Assembly (NCBI GenBank): GCA_038063975.1
Contig: JBBTTY010000008.1
Span: 1 to 7,305, forward strand
Length of the DNA stretch: 7,305 nt
Direction: 5' to 3'
DNA from: UBA6065 sp038063975
GTDB taxonomy: Bacteria; Patescibacteriota; Minisyncoccia; Phycocordibacterales; UBA6065
The notes under the pieces are model-generated. The model was not told the DNA's origin and ran no database searches. It saw only the letters and a program-made list of their open reading frames with translations. Below are positions 1 to 5,201 of this stretch, in pieces (the stretch's first letter is position 1; each line of letters opens with the position of its first letter). The position numbers and the translations under genes were made by a program.

Positions 1-348
1 CTGCTCAACGGGGCTTTGTTCATCCCCCACTTTTCGCCCTTTTTGGAAACACTTGTGGATATGTCGGCCAACTTCGAGCTTGAGCGCCATGAGAGAATCC
101 AATTCCACCATAGAAGCAATTGCTCGCGTGATGGCTTCGGAATAAGCGATTATAGTTTTTTCCACTTGAGCCGCTCCACCCATATTGAGAAAGAGATATG
201 GGTCTTCCACTTTCCATCTGATTACTTGTTGAATCTTTACTTCAGCGGAGCCGAGGTCTCTTGTTTTTTTCTTTGTAGTTCCGGAAGCTAGCACAGGCAC
301 AGTAAGCAGTCCGAGACTTTCGAGTTCATTGTTAGATATATCAGACAT
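1..348 (-). CDS. SPFH/band 7-like protein, N-terminal part (runs off the window)
   Basis: The open frame reads from ATG at 348 to the left edge (116 codons) with no stop, so only the N-terminal part is present. A Shine-Dalgarno-like AGGA (357-360) lies 8 bases before the ATG, which supports this start. After a polar stretch of about 34 residues come VKIQQVIRWKVEDPYLFL (about 36-53) and AITRAIASMVELDSLM (about 72-87). These resemble the strand of SPFH domains carrying the V-x-DP motif and the following helix that ends in the LDEL-type motif. SPFH proteins usually form membrane-bound rings that organise membrane patches or control proteases. Here no signal peptide or membrane segment is seen before the domain, and the first half of a normal SPFH domain seems to be missing. 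It may be a soluble partner of the SPFH protein at 1126-2262, or a truncated paralogue. The leader is almost identical to that of the other SPFH gene. The family call is inferred from motif resemblance. Confidence 0.6.
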   Translation of the reverse strand, partial: MSDISNNELESLGLLTVPVLASGTTKKKTRDLGSAEVKIQQVIRWKVEDPYLFLNMGGAAQVEKTIIAYSEAITRAIASMVELDSLMALKLEVGRHIHKCFQKGRKVGDEQSPVEQ

Positions 349-382
349 TGTTGTTATCCTTTTTTCGAGGTTGTTGATTTCC

Positions 383-470
383 AAAGTGAAATTTGTCAAA
401 GGGCAGGGAAAAACAAGTGTTTTTCCTGGAACTGTCCTTTTTGGATTCTACGTCTGAATGTATAAAAAGT
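383..470 (-). promoter_or_regulatory. Shared promoter/leader block, copy A (before the partial SPFH-like gene)
   Basis: This block aligns without gaps to 2293-2380 (offset 1910) with 8 mismatches in 88 bases. Read on the minus strand it starts at a -10-like TATACA (459-464), so most of it would be 5' leader RNA, ending 35 bases before the ATG at 348. No good -35 box is seen. Inside is an inverted repeat: an 8-bp stem (407-414 with 419-426) and a 4-base loop, extendable by two pairs across one bulged base. Three of the eight mismatches fall in the loop and none in the stem. Confidence 0.65.
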
Positions 471-502
471 AAAACTTATAGTATGACGAAATGATAATTA
501 CT

Positions 503-536
503 AAAAAAAAGAGCCCTGGCATTGCCGGGGCTCTTT
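503..536 (-). terminator. Intrinsic terminator of the SPFH/membrane-protein unit
   Basis: On the minus strand a GC-rich hairpin (outer arms 508-516 and 528-536, inner GGC/GCC pairs, three-base loop at 521-523) is followed by a run of eight T (503-510, partly inside the stem). It lies 23 bases after the stop codon of the 559-1113 gene and separates that unit from the promoter of the partial SPFH-like gene. Confidence 0.9.
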
Positions 537-558
537 GCTGTATTTTGTGAAATTTGTT

Positions 559-1113
559 TTACCATTTCTCGACAAAATATATAATATCCTTTTCAGTTTT
601 AATCCGAGCGAATTGAGTCATATCCGCAAGGTTTCTTCTCCCGTTGCTTTCGCTGATAGATCCTTTCAACTGCTTACTTGTCAGTGTTCTTTCTTTACCA
701 TAGACGTCTTTGAACGTATATGTGACGCTATCGTCGTTCGGAAGGATTACTATCTGTCTCTTCATAATGAAGATCCAATCGGTCTCTCCGCCGGCTTTCA
801 GGCTTTTGGGTTCAGGAACCACTGGAATTTCAGGTTGTGTGCCGACTCCACTGCCCACAATCCCTTGGTTGTATTTCGGCTCCCCTCCAGACTTATGAGA
901 CCTGAATAAAAACCAATAGCCGAGACCGAGAACTAATACAACCAAACCGGCGGTGAGCAATTTCAACGGTGCTTTCATTGCCTGCCACTTGTCGATACCG
1001 AGCACCGTTGGTATTTTCGAGAATTTTCCCTTATCGTAGGCGATCATTATGAGAAAGCTGAAGAAGAGAAATATCACTACATAGAACACGATCCACAAGA
1101 ATGAAGAATTCAT
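559..1113 (-). CDS. Unrecognised protein with two membrane segments, SPFH partner
   Basis: The product has 184 residues and I do not recognise its family. Two hydrophobic segments are clear: about 5-26 (starting at FLWIVFYVVIFLFF) and about 50-71 (starting at LKLLTAGLVVLVLGLGYWFL). They are joined by a short basic stretch. A Gly/Pro-rich linker (about 76-104) leads to a C-terminal domain of about 75 residues with alternating beta-like stretches (IFIMKRQIVILP, DSVTYTFKDVYG) and the final DIIYFVEKW. Under usual topology rules the linker and C-terminal domain lie on the same side as the N-terminus. The start is 12 bases after the SPFH stop codon and has no Shine-Dalgarno sequence, so translation is probably coupled to the SPFH gene. 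The pairing suggests a membrane partner of the SPFH ring, as NfeD-like proteins are elsewhere. However, no NfeD motif is seen, so that role is inference from position only. Confidence 0.8.
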   Translation of the reverse strand: MNSSFLWIVFYVVIFLFFSFLIMIAYDKGKFSKIPTVLGIDKWQAMKAPLKLLTAGLVVLVLGLGYWFLFRSHKSGGEPKYNQGIVGSGVGTQPEIPVVPEPKSLKAGGETDWIFIMKRQIVILPNDDSVTYTFKDVYGKERTLTSKQLKGSISESNGRRNLADMTQFARIKTEKDIIYFVEKW

Positions 1114-1125
1114 GTTTTATGGGTG

Positions 1126-2262
1126 TTAAACGTTTTTGGTTGGCAACAAACCCTGGCCGATAACTACTGTTGTGGCATGTTGTTGTTTCTCAATCGCTCG
1201 AGCCAAAGCAATCGTGCCTGCGTGGGGGTTTCCCCTCACGGCAGCTGTCATTTTTTTGGCAGCTCCCGCTTCGGCATCACCCTTGAGAACAGTCACTTTC
1301 GCTTCTGCCGTACCCGTGGCTACCGTCGTATAAGCAGTTGCGTTGGCAACCTTTTTGGCTGCTTTTGCATCTTCTGTGGCGGCGGCGTTTTTAGCTTTGG
1401 CGACAAGAATCGTTGCTTCCTTTTCACGTTCCGCTTGATACTTTTTGATTGATGCCAACTGCAAATCATTTGTCGGCTTGTCGATCGAATAGCTAACGAA
1501 ACTTACGGCCACGATTTTTTGCCCATACATTTCCTCAATACCTGGATTGCCGACATCAGACTTGTTGAGCGTAAAAAAGGTTTCCTGAAAAGAACTCCTT
1601 TTTCCGTCCGTTTTTTCAGGTACCTCGGCTTGAAGTACCGTAATGTCGGTGACCTTTCTCTTGCCATTCCAATCGCGAACGACTGCCATTACTTGTCCGC
1701 TTAAGGCCGACAACCATCCCGGCGACTTAATCTTGAAAAGGGCGATATCTGCATTGACTGTCTCGGTTGTAATGAGAATGGTCATTGTCAGAGGAACACC
1801 CTCGGAAGTTTCGCAACCAGACGCTTGCACAGGGTATTGAGCCCTGAAATAAAGCGAATCGACTATTTCCGAACGCGAGACGATGGAATACTCGGAGTTT
1901 TCTTTTCCGGTTTTTTCGTCTTTTTCTTTTGCCCACTTGTTCCAATGGAATTCATAGGAGTGACGTTCAGCCAAAGGCCAAACGCCGAGCCAATAGATTC
2001 CTGTACCCCAAAAATCTTTTGGTAAAGGTACATTAATGGGATTGGTTTTTTCATCGTAAACTGCGCCGGTTTCGGGGTGGACCCAAAAACCGTCGATGTT
2101 GCCGATGAAACGTGATACTTTTTCAGAATACATCACAACAATAATTTCTCCCGCGGGAACCCGAGTGAAGAAAATATTGTGTGCCGACATGAGATAGCCT
2201 GCGAGAAAAATAGTTGGGATTAACATCACAACTATAGCGATAACTAACAGTATATTGTTCAT
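1126..2262 (-). CDS. SPFH/band 7 domain membrane protein
   Basis: The product has 378 residues. An N-terminal membrane anchor (about 3-25, starting at ILLVIAIVVMLIPTIFLAGYL) is followed by a prohibitin/flotillin-like domain. The entry strand V-P-A-G-E-I-I-V-V (about 35-43) is typical of the family, as is the region around VPLTMTILITTETV and SALSGQVMAVVRDW. From about 269 the chain is rich in Ala, Lys and Glu (KKYQAEREKEATILVAKAKN and onward), the usual coiled-coil tail of these proteins, and it ends in a short tail around IGQGLLPTKNV. SPFH proteins assemble into large membrane-bound rings; no enzyme activity is expected. The ATG at 2262 is supported by an AGGAG (2271-2275) eight bases upstream. 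It is the first gene of a unit with the 184-residue membrane protein, which follows after 12 bp. The leader is shared with the partial SPFH-like gene at 1-348. The family call is firm; the exact subfamily and cargo are unknown. Confidence 0.88.
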   Translation of the reverse strand: MNNILLVIAIVVMLIPTIFLAGYLMSAHNIFFTRVPAGEIIVVMYSEKVSRFIGNIDGFWVHPETGAVYDEKTNPINVPLPKDFWGTGIYWLGVWPLAERHSYEFHWNKWAKEKDEKTGKENSEYSIVSRSEIVDSLYFRAQYPVQASGCETSEGVPLTMTILITTETVNADIALFKIKSPGWLSALSGQVMAVVRDWNGKRKVTDITVLQAEVPEKTDGKRSSFQETFFTLNKSDVGNPGIEEMYGQKIVAVSFVSYSIDKPTNDLQLASIKKYQAEREKEATILVAKAKNAAATEDAKAAKKVANATAYTTVATGTAEAKVTVLKGDAEAGAAKKMTAAVRGNPHAGTIALARAIEKQQHATTVVIGQGLLPTKNV

Positions 2263-2270
2263 GAACTAGT

Positions 2271-2275
2271 CTCCT
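2271..2275 (-). promoter_or_regulatory. Shine-Dalgarno sequence of the SPFH gene
   Basis: AGGAG on the minus strand with eight bases between it and the ATG at 2262. It fixes the start and is the clearest ribosome binding site in the window; most other genes here lack one. Confidence 0.8.
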
Positions 2276-2292
2276 TTTGGTTTGTTTCGAAG

Positions 2293-2380
2293 AAAGTGAA
2301 ATCTGTCAAAGGGCAGGGAAAAACGTGGGTTTTTCCTGGAACTGCTCTATCTGGATTCTACGTCTGAATGTATAAAAAGT
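2293..2380 (-). promoter_or_regulatory. Shared promoter/leader block, copy B (before the SPFH gene)
   Basis: This is the partner of 383-470, 80 of 88 bases identical. It has the same -10-like TATACA (2369-2374) and the same 8-bp hairpin stem (2317-2324 with 2329-2336), but a different loop (2325-2328). It ends 31 bases before the SPFH ATG. Sequence similarity stops just upstream of the -10 box, so the part retained corresponds to the expected transcript rather than to the whole promoter. Confidence 0.65.
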
Positions 2381-2422
2381 CAAATATATGAGGTAATAAA
2401 AAAATAGAAATAATATAAAAAT

Positions 2423-2457
2423 AAAAAACCACGAAACATTTTTGTGTGCCGTGGTTT
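2423..2457 (-). terminator. Intrinsic terminator of the receiver gene
   Basis: On the minus strand an 8-bp stem (AAACCACG at 2450-2457 with CGTGGTTT at 2426-2433) encloses a 16-base loop. It is followed by a T run (complement of the A run 2423-2428) and further T-rich sequence. It lies 22 bases after the stop codon of the receiver gene and ahead of the SPFH promoter block. Confidence 0.8.
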
Positions 2458-2479
2458 CGAATGATCACGATGAAAAATT

Positions 2480-2836
2480 TTACTTTTCTCGACCCAGCTC
2501 GACCTTGGTCAATAGAAGGTGAAGTCGACTAATATTCAGGTCGGTTTTTCTGAAAAAGTAATCGGCACCGTGATTTTTTGTTTCATTTAAACCTCCGGTG
2601 ATGAGACAAATAAACACTCTTGGATTTTGTTTACGTATAGCATCAAAACGGCTCGGACCCCGACCATCTGGTAAATCGTTATCCGATATCACCAAATCAG
2701 GTGAAAAATTTTGCAGAACGGTGTCAACTTTAGCCAAATCACCTGCCGTTTTTATTTCGTGGTCGCCGTGCCTTTTACAGGCTTCAACCAATACATCACT
2801 GTATAACACTTCGTCTTCAACAATGAGAATTTTCAT
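2480..2836 (-). CDS. Stand-alone CheY-like response regulator receiver
   Basis: The product has 118 residues, the length of a single receiver (REC) domain with no output domain. Diagnostic positions are all visible: the acidic pair at 8-9 in MKILIVEDE, the phosphoacceptor Asp52 in DLVISDNDLPDG, the switch Thr80 in CLITGG, and Lys97 in YFFRKTD. Such proteins take a phosphoryl group from a histidine kinase and act by binding a partner. No kinase or partner is encoded next to it in this window. The ATG at 2836 has no clear Shine-Dalgarno sequence. A strong promoter (2891-2918) and a terminator (2423-2457) make it a one-gene transcript, separate from the SPFH unit just downstream. Its target cannot be read from the sequence. 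Confidence 0.92.
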   Translation of the reverse strand: MKILIVEDEVLYSDVLVEACKRHGDHEIKTAGDLAKVDTVLQNFSPDLVISDNDLPDGRGPSRFDAIRKQNPRVFICLITGGLNETKNHGADYFFRKTDLNISRLHLLLTKVELGREK

Positions 2837-2890
2837 AAGAAAGATCTGGCGGTTGTTTGATGAGAAAAGCGGAATACTATCTCTCTTATC

Positions 2891-2918
2891 ATTTTAGCAC
2901 AAAAAGCGATTTTGTCAA
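2891..2918 (-). promoter_or_regulatory. Sigma70-type promoter of the receiver gene
   Basis: On the minus strand a perfect -35 TTGACA (2913-2918) is followed by a 16-base spacer ending in TGC and a -10 TAAAAT (2891-2896), giving an extended -10. The expected start of transcription is about 2884, leaving a leader of roughly 48 bases. This is the best housekeeping promoter in the window. Confidence 0.85.
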
Positions 2919-2970
2919 AACTTTCGTAATCCTCCATAACCTTGGCACCACTTTATGGGGTACAGATCAA

Positions 2971-3054
2971 TGGTGCGCGGGAGAGGACTTGAACCTCCAT
3001 GCCTTGCGGCGCTAGCTCCTAAGGCTAGTGTGTCTGCCATTTCACCACCCGCGC
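2971..3054 (-). tRNA. tRNA-Leu (anticodon UAG)
   Basis: A complete 84-base tRNA. The acceptor stem is GCGCGGG/CCCGCGC, the anticodon stem is CTAGC/GCTAG, and the 7-base loop CTTAGGA puts anticodon UAG at 3019-3021. An extra arm (CGCCGCAAGGCATG) typical of class II tRNAs follows, then the T arm with TTCAAGT. CCA is encoded at 2971-2973. The long variable arm and UAG anticodon give leucine, reading CUN codons, chiefly CUA. It starts 41 bases after the stop codon of the HD hydrolase gene on the same strand and may be co-transcribed with it. No clear tRNA promoter is seen. Confidence 0.96.
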
Positions 3055-3095
3055 ATTTCAAAGCTGAAAGTCAACACATACTTTTCGAGTCTATT

Positions 3096-3641
3096 CTAAC
3101 TCAATTCTCCAAAGAATCGAATGAGGTTATTGATATGATCGTCGATGTTTATCTTTAAAGCTTGGCATCCCCGAGTGATCGTGGCACGATCGATCTTGAC
3201 CGCAAATCGTTCTTCGATGAATCTTTTTTTAATCGAGCTCGCTTTCATGTCTTTGAACGGAATCGGATTGAGCTTGCGATATGCATAAAATAAGCCACTG
3301 ATCTCGTCGCAGGCCATGAGTGCCGCAGCTAGTTTCGTTTGAGGTAATGTTGTGTAGCCGTTATATCCAAATGCATGGGCTAGAACAGCGTGGATCAAAT
3401 CTTCCGGATACTCCCATTCTTTAAACCATAACAATGATTCTTTTGGATGTGTGTCAGGGTACTCGCTGAAATCAATATCATGAAGCAAGCCAGTTATATA
3501 CCAAAGGTCTCTATTTTCATTGTATAATTTTGCGTATCCTTCCATGGCGACAGCAACCATCTTTGAATGATAACGCTGATATTCGTCCTTAACATGTTTT
3601 TCTAAAAGTGCTTGGGCCTCTGGGCGTGTCGGGAGACTCAT
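3096..3641 (-). CDS. HD-superfamily metal-dependent hydrolase
   Basis: The product has 181 residues. HD-domain metal ligands are visible in order: His25 in RYHSKMVA, the His54-Asp55 doublet in GLLHDIDF, a further His89 in AVLAHA, and Asp112 in ACDEISG. Leader and tail are short, so this is a single-domain protein. The pattern is like the predicted hydrolases of the COG2316 type (soluble, phosphohydrolase-like, substrate unknown). HD proteins mostly cleave phosphoester bonds of nucleotides or related compounds. The ATG at 3641 has no Shine-Dalgarno sequence. Instead, a 10-bp inverted repeat ends exactly at the base before it. The gene is divergent from the DUF3800-like gene and is followed by tRNA-Leu. 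The domain call is firm; the substrate is not known. Confidence 0.88.
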   Translation of the reverse strand: MSLPTRPEAQALLEKHVKDEYQRYHSKMVAVAMEGYAKLYNENRDLWYITGLLHDIDFSEYPDTHPKESLLWFKEWEYPEDLIHAVLAHAFGYNGYTTLPQTKLAAALMACDEISGLFYAYRKLNPIPFKDMKASSIKKRFIEERFAVKIDRATITRGCQALKINIDDHINNLIRFFGELS

Positions 3642-3682
3642 AAAATGATGCTATCAGATTTTCTCTACTCATGCATCATTTT
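3642..3682 (-). promoter_or_regulatory. 10-bp inverted repeat touching the HD hydrolase start codon
   Basis: AAAATGATGC (3642-3651) and GCATCATTTT (3673-3682) are perfect inverted copies around a 21-base spacer. On the minus strand the 3' arm ends at the base before the ATG, so a hairpin in the mRNA would hold the initiation site. It could equally be an operator. The 5' arm also contains a short ATG frame of four codons (3665-3679). Confidence 0.45.
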
Positions 3683-3825
3683 GTTGTTGACCTATAGATC
3701 TATTTTTCTGTCCGCCCTACTGGACGATGTTAGAACCGCTATCCTGGGTATTTCAGGGTATTCGCCGTTTGCGGTTGTGAAGTCGTGGTAGGGGGTAACA
3801 GAGTGATGCTAGCAGATTTTTTCTC
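3646..3825. repeat. Degenerate direct repeat pair flanking the structured intergenic element
   Basis: TGATGCTATCAGATTTTCTC at 3646-3665 recurs at 3804-3825 with one substitution (T to G) and two extra T. The copies lie in the same orientation about 158 bp apart. The left copy overlaps the inverted repeat next to the hydrolase start; the right copy lies just upstream of the promoter of the DUF3800-like gene. Confidence 0.5.
3715..3793 (+). ncRNA. Possible structured RNA element in the divergent intergenic region
   Basis: Three nested stems can be drawn by eye. P1 pairs 3715-3725 with 3782-3793: CCCTACTGGAC with GTCGTGGTAGGG, 11 pairs with one bulged G at 3785. P2 pairs AACCGC (3734-3739) with GCGGTT (3771-3776). 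P3 pairs TATCCTG (3740-3746) with CAGGGTA (3754-3760) around a 7-base loop and stacks directly on P2. Three pairs are G-T (3721/3787, 3722/3786, 3742/3758); they are G-U wobbles on a plus-strand RNA and A-C mismatches on the minus strand. This favours plus-strand transcription. I do not recognise a riboswitch or ribozyme core, and no convincing promoter precedes it. It may be a leader of the gene at 3856, a small RNA, or a folded DNA site. Confidence 0.4.
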
Positions 3826-3835
3826 AATTCGCACT

Positions 3836-3843
3836 GGTATGAT
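3836..3843 (+). promoter_or_regulatory. Extended -10 promoter of the DUF3800-like gene
   Basis: TGG followed by TATGAT (3838-3843) matches an extended -10 box; no good -35 box is present at the right distance. Transcription would start near 3850, only about six bases before the ATG at 3856, so the mRNA would be almost leaderless. Confidence 0.5.
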
Positions 3844-3855
3844 AGTATCTGGTCT

Positions 3856-4575
3856 ATGAATAGCAAAACCATTTTCAACATATATTGCGATGAAAGCTGT
3901 CATCTTTTGAATGACCATAAAAAGGTCTTTGTGATTGGAGCTATCTGGGTCGAAAAGGATAAGACCCTTCAGATTTTCAAGGAGCTTAGAGAATTGAAAA
4001 CGAAACACAAACTAGCCTCAGATTTTGAGGCTAAATGGACAAAAATCTCTATAGCTAAGGCTGATTATTATGCCGATTTGATTGGTTACTTCTTTAAAAA
4101 CAAAAATCTGCGATTTCGTGCCGTTGTAGTGCCGGATAAGGGAGTTCTCAATCATTCCGCGTTCAAGCAGAATCATGACACTTGGTATTACAAAATGTTT
4201 TATGTCTTACTGAATGTCATTGTGAATAGGAATACCGATAAGGTCGAATACAATCTCTATTTAGATATAAAAGATACAAAAGGTAATGTAAAAGTGTTGG
4301 AACTTAAACGCCTACTCAATATTGCAAGTGTCGAGCAAAATTTTTCTATTCCCAAGGCACAACAGGTTAGATCTCATGAAGTAGAATTGATCCAACTCAA
4401 TGATATTCTGATCGGTGCTTTGTCCTATGTTCATCGTGGGCTTCATGGTAATGAGGGAAAGAAGAAAGTCATAGAAGTTATTAAGAAAAATCTAGATAAG
4501 GGCGATATCTTAACTTCTTCGACTAAAGAGGAGGGCAAATTCAATATCCTTGTATGGAAACCGAAAAAATCATAA
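3856..4575 (+). CDS. DUF3800-like protein
   Basis: The product has 239 residues. It begins with a strand leading into CDES (residues 11-14, Asp12-Glu13), the form of the Y-x-D-E-S-G motif that opens DUF3800 proteins. An E-x-K-W (58-61) follows, then a strand with acidic residues, LYLDIKD (Asp137, Asp140), and the near-C-terminal IQLNDILIGAL (179-189, Asp183), which matches the Q-L-A-D-L-x-x-G-A motif of that family. The conserved acidic residues suggest an RNase H-like metal-binding fold, so a nuclease role is possible but unproven. Members are often found in accessory and mobile regions. The usual Gly after DES is replaced by Cys15. There is no Shine-Dalgarno sequence, and the start is nearly leaderless. 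Its end overlaps the next gene by 22 bp, so the two are expressed together. Confidence 0.75.
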   Translation: MNSKTIFNIYCDESCHLLNDHKKVFVIGAIWVEKDKTLQIFKELRELKTKHKLASDFEAKWTKISIAKADYYADLIGYFFKNKNLRFRAVVVPDKGVLNHSAFKQNHDTWYYKMFYVLLNVIVNRNTDKVEYNLYLDIKDTKGNVKVLELKRLLNIASVEQNFSIPKAQQVRSHEVELIQLNDILIGALSYVHRGLHGNEGKKKVIEVIKKNLDKGDILTSSTKEEGKFNILVWKPKKS

Positions 4576-5060
4576 ATCCTCCTCCCAATCTGATTGTCTT
4601 TTCCGGCCATACAGAAGAGTGGGACGCCTATCAGGAGTCTCTTTTTCAAGTTTTCTGTAAGACAATTGTTGAAGCGCGTTTAACATTTCAAGGAATGCCT
4701 GTTAATCCGAGAAGATTTCCAGAGGAAAAAGGCAAACACTTTACATTTTGGCATTTGATCTCGGAGGGAGAGAAAGAGGAAGATCGAACACCTGATCTTA
4801 GACGATGCGAACGGTTAGATTGGGTCGCTTGGGTTATACAAAACTGCGAATCCAATCCAGATATTTCTTACTGGGAGAGTCGACGAAAAAGGTCAAAGAA
4901 TTTTGTAATTTGGTATGAAAAAGGCGAGTTTGCTGTAGTTATCGCTAGAAGAAGCAGATATTTTGTACTTTTGAGTGCATATCACGTTATGAGCGGGCAT
5001 CGAATAAATGCTTTCATACGCGAGAGGGAAGAATACAGGAAATCTCTCAAAAAAAGCTGA
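4554..5060 (+). CDS. Small basic protein, possible BECR-fold (RelE/EndoU-like) RNase
   Basis: The product has 168 residues. Its ATG lies inside the last codons of the DUF3800-like gene, in another frame, with no Shine-Dalgarno sequence, which points to translational coupling. A central part contains KGKHFTFWHLIS (60-71) and RTPDLRRCERLDWVAWVI (78-95). The C-terminal part has strand-like runs NFVIWYEKGEFAVVIARR (116-133) and YFVLLSAYHV (136-145), then HRINAFIREREEYRKS. The pattern of paired strands, conserved Arg/His and a final A-Y-x-V strand resembles phage and toxin RNases of the barnase-EndoU-colicin-RelE (BECR) class. I cannot name the family with certainty. If the guess is right it would be an RNA-cutting effector paired with the DUF3800 protein. 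It may instead be an uncharacterised accessory protein. Confidence 0.7.
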   Translation: METEKIINPPPNLIVFSGHTEEWDAYQESLFQVFCKTIVEARLTFQGMPVNPRRFPEEKGKHFTFWHLISEGEKEEDRTPDLRRCERLDWVAWVIQNCESNPDISYWESRRKRSKNFVIWYEKGEFAVVIARRSRYFVLLSAYHVMSGHRINAFIREREEYRKSLKKS

Positions 5061-5084
5061 AACCGCCCCGTGAGGGGCGGTTTC
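5059..5084 (+). terminator. Hairpin terminator after the DUF3800-like/basic-protein pair
   Basis: A perfect 11-bp stem (5059-5069 with 5074-5084) is capped by a GTGA tetraloop (GNRA type). It starts at the second base of the TGA stop codon (5058-5060). There is no T run on the plus-strand side; the only long A/T run (seven A, 5049-5055) would serve transcription coming from the right on the minus strand. The stem is stable enough to act as a 3' end, but a classic intrinsic terminator for the plus strand is incomplete. Confidence 0.6.
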
Positions 5085-5155
5085 GGATACTCTTTCTACA
5101 CATGGTAGATGAGACTAAATTAAGTATATGCTACTTGCGATAGAATTTCAATGAA

Positions 5156-5183
5156 TTGGGGATAACCAATTTTGACCTATAAT
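5156..5183 (+). promoter_or_regulatory. Promoter candidate of the S66 peptidase/phosphotransferase unit
   Basis: A consensus -10 TATAAT (5178-5183) lies 16 bases after TTGGGG (5156-5161). Transcription would start near 5190 and give a leader of about 58 bases that contains the inverted repeat 5202-5234. A second possible extended -10 box, TGT-TATCAT (5231-5239), would instead give an almost leaderless mRNA from the ATG at 5248. Confidence 0.5.
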
Positions 5184-5201
5184 TTTATGCTTTGTAAGCA
5201 A

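Noticed and set aside
535..909. Plus-strand open frame of 124 codons opposite the 184-residue membrane protein
   Set aside because: It overlaps the terminator, has no start signals and shows no recognisable motif; the minus-strand gene has clear membrane segments and operon context.
1123..2025. Several plus-strand open frames opposite the SPFH gene
   Set aside because: They are short, Cys/Phe-rich, lack ribosome binding sites and lie opposite a well-supported gene.
2934..2958. CCATAA/TTATGG hairpin downstream of tRNA-Leu as a terminator
   Set aside because: Only six pairs, a 13-base loop and no T run, so it is not supported as a terminator.
2955..3158. Plus-strand open frame of 67 codons across the tRNA-Leu
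   Set aside because: It is the complement of the tRNA and the end of the HD gene; the GRGLEPP-like peptide is a familiar artefact of reading the wrong strand of a tRNA.
3709..3800. The structured element read as an integron attC site or a tRNA remnant
   Set aside because: The expected RYYYAAC/GTTRRRY boxes are not both present, and no tRNA cloverleaf with a proper anticodon or T loop can be drawn.
3739..4008. Minus-strand open frame of 89 codons over the start of the DUF3800-like gene
   Set aside because: It covers the structured intergenic element and an anti-sense stretch, has no start signals and its sequence is low in complexity at the end.
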